Positions 63,208-64,000 of a stretch of DNA of 64,000 nt are shown in pieces. Every line of letters starts with the position of its first letter. Within the stretch, counting starts at the first letter, position 1. The DNA is from Leptolyngbya sp. FACHB-321 (GTDB taxonomy: Bacteria > Cyanobacteriota > Cyanobacteriia > Leptolyngbyales > Leptolyngbyaceae): assembly GCF_014695975.1 (NCBI RefSeq), contig NZ_JACJPI010000081.1, forward strand, positions 124,001-188,000, in the 5' to 3' direction. The notes beneath the pieces were generated by a model. It was not told where the DNA came from. It searched no databases and saw only the letters and a list, made by a program, of their open reading frames with translations. Made by a program: the position numbers and the translations under genes.

Positions 63208-64000
63208 TTAAGGCTCGGATCTAGGCATTGCTAGCGCGATCGCTTCTAGCTTCATCCCACAGTGCTTACAAAAAACGGCATCGGCATCATGGAGCGCTAG
63301 CTGGCAGTTTGTACAAGTTCTCTGTACCTGATTGGCAGTTTTTACCAGCCGCTTCACTAAATCGCCCAACTGCCAGGGAATAAGCGCAATGCCCGTTAAA
63401 ATCATGAGCACGGTTAAGAGGCGACCCGCTTCTGAGATAGGCGTGACATCACCAAAACCCACCGTCGTCATCGTGGCAACCGAAAAATAAACGGCATCAA
63501 GAAATGTCCGAAAGGCTTGAGCATTCGCTGGATGCTCGACCTGATAAATTAGCCCAGAAAAAACGAAAATGATAATAAACAGCGTCAAAAAGATACGAGC
63601 GAAAATGGCGCTGTCTTCTGTCGTGACATAACCAAAGATCGTTCTACCTTCGATAAAGCGAAGGAGCCGTAGAATCCTAAACCAGCGGAAAACACGAATA
63701 AAGCTGAGATTAAAAATGCCAATTAAAAGTGGCAAAATTGCTAGCAGATCAATCAGAGAAAGAAGATTGAAGCAAAAGCGGATCTTGTTTTCAGCACACC
63801 AAAAGCGCAGCAGATATTCGATCGCAAAAATGACCAGAATGCTTTTGTCGATCGCATCTAACGTCAGCCGTAGTAGCTCTGGAATCGGATACGTCTGGGC
63901 AACGAAAATGGCTGACGACAGCAGCACCAAACCTGTAACACTTAAATTAATCGCCTTGCCAATCGGCGTTTCAATGTCGTCCAGGTAAAAGCTGATTTTT
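63208..64000 (-). CDS. Voltage-gated-type potassium channel with C-terminal zinc ribbon (5' end beyond window)
   Basis: At least 264 residues, with the frame still open at the window edge (SFYLDDIETPIGKAINLSVT reads through 64000). Segment S4-like RVFRWFRILRLLRFI, then the pore loop with the selectivity filter TTVGFGD. After the last helix a Cys4 ribbon follows (CTNC...CKHC), uncommon for such channels. It should conduct K+ through the cytoplasmic membrane. The start is not in view. Confidence 0.9.
   Translation of the reverse strand, partial: KISFYLDDIETPIGKAINLSVTGLVLLSSAIFVAQTYPIPELLRLTLDAIDKSILVIFAIEYLLRFWCAENKIRFCFNLLSLIDLLAILPLLIGIFNLSFIRVFRWFRILRLLRFIEGRTIFGYVTTEDSAIFARIFLTLFIIIFVFSGLIYQVEHPANAQAFRTFLDAVYFSVATMTTVGFGDVTPISEAGRLLTVLMILTGIALIPWQLGDLVKRLVKTANQVQRTCTNCQLALHDADAVFCKHCGMKLEAIALAMPRSEP

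Noticed and set aside
1-64000. tRNA, rRNA, tmRNA, RNase P RNA, insertion sequences or prophage
   Set aside because: Reading for T-loop motifs, transposase-like proteins and integrases found none. A covariance search could still reveal small RNAs missed by eye.

Overview
The window is a stretch of cyanobacterial chromosome. The HIP1 octamer GCGATCGC and its core recur throughout. The gene content is also typical: a CyanoP lipoprotein, a DesA-type Δ12 desaturase, a DUF3038/DUF4335 pair, a DUF4327 protein, cyanobacterial-type ClpC, ClpS and MreBCD, and the sll0783-sll0787-like (Nit1C) cluster. I infer a non-heterocystous, possibly Leptolyngbya-like filamentous organism, but the species cannot be fixed by reading alone. 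No phage, insertion sequence, CRISPR array, tRNA or rRNA was recognised.

Layout. 0.2-2.7 kb: a two-domain acetyltransferase, a secreted SIMPL protein and SSB. 3.2-5.8 kb: mreB-mreC-mreD. 5.9-8.6 kb: a MerR regulator, GuaB3 and an eIF1-like factor. 9.0-12.5 kb: a zinc-ribbon PP2C phosphatase followed by an FHA/zinc-ribbon protein kinase. 12.7-15 kb: DUF4327, an acetyltransferase and DprA. 15.1-19.6 kb: a five-gene Nit1C cluster on the minus strand (AIR-synthase-like, GNAT, radical SAM, nitrilase, MSMEG_0572-like). 20-25.7 kb: ClpS with a CPBP protease, a J-domain protein, a TM2 protein, a ComEA-like HhH protein and signal peptidase I. 25.9-26.8 kb: a flavin/NAD oxidoreductase under a cobalamin riboswitch. 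27.2-34.6 kb: clpC, rimI, lysA, cdaA, uppS and arfB. 34.8-37.5 kb: an M41-like protease without an AAA domain, an alpha/beta hydrolase and lexA. 37.6-43.4 kb: a CHAT-TPR membrane protein and a subtilase with a membrane-embedded C-terminus. 43.6-48 kb: uncharacterised membrane, secreted and zinc-ribbon proteins. 48.1-55.5 kb: desA, fmt, the DUF4335/DUF3038 pair and a PAS-GAF-GAF histidine kinase. 55.8-64 kb: CyanoP, hydrolases, Maf, a Ser/Thr kinase, an ECF sigma/anti-sigma pair and a K+ channel cut by the window edge.

Most interesting points. (1) LexA keeps its Ser/Lys dyad, but the Gly of the Ala-Gly self-cleavage bond is His85. The 5' end of the same gene is perfectly duplicated (89 bp), which creates an out-of-frame upstream reading frame. 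(2) A complete cobalamin riboswitch, with a visible L5-L13 kissing pair, sits directly before a flavin-reductase-like gene. (3) The histidine kinase has a GAF domain with both a DPCF motif and a Cys-Tyr at the bilin-attachment position, so it is a candidate blue/green cyanobacteriochrome. (4) A family of short AG/CT-rich and 'ctcaaaact'-type repeats fills intergenic gaps. It also lies in frame inside nitE, nitF, rimI, lysA and maf, and in the variable arm of the riboswitch.

The genes work together as housekeeping modules (cell shape, proteolysis, peptidoglycan precursors and c-di-AMP, translation start and rescue) with signalling modules between them. The Nit1C cluster is the clearest specialised metabolic unit.
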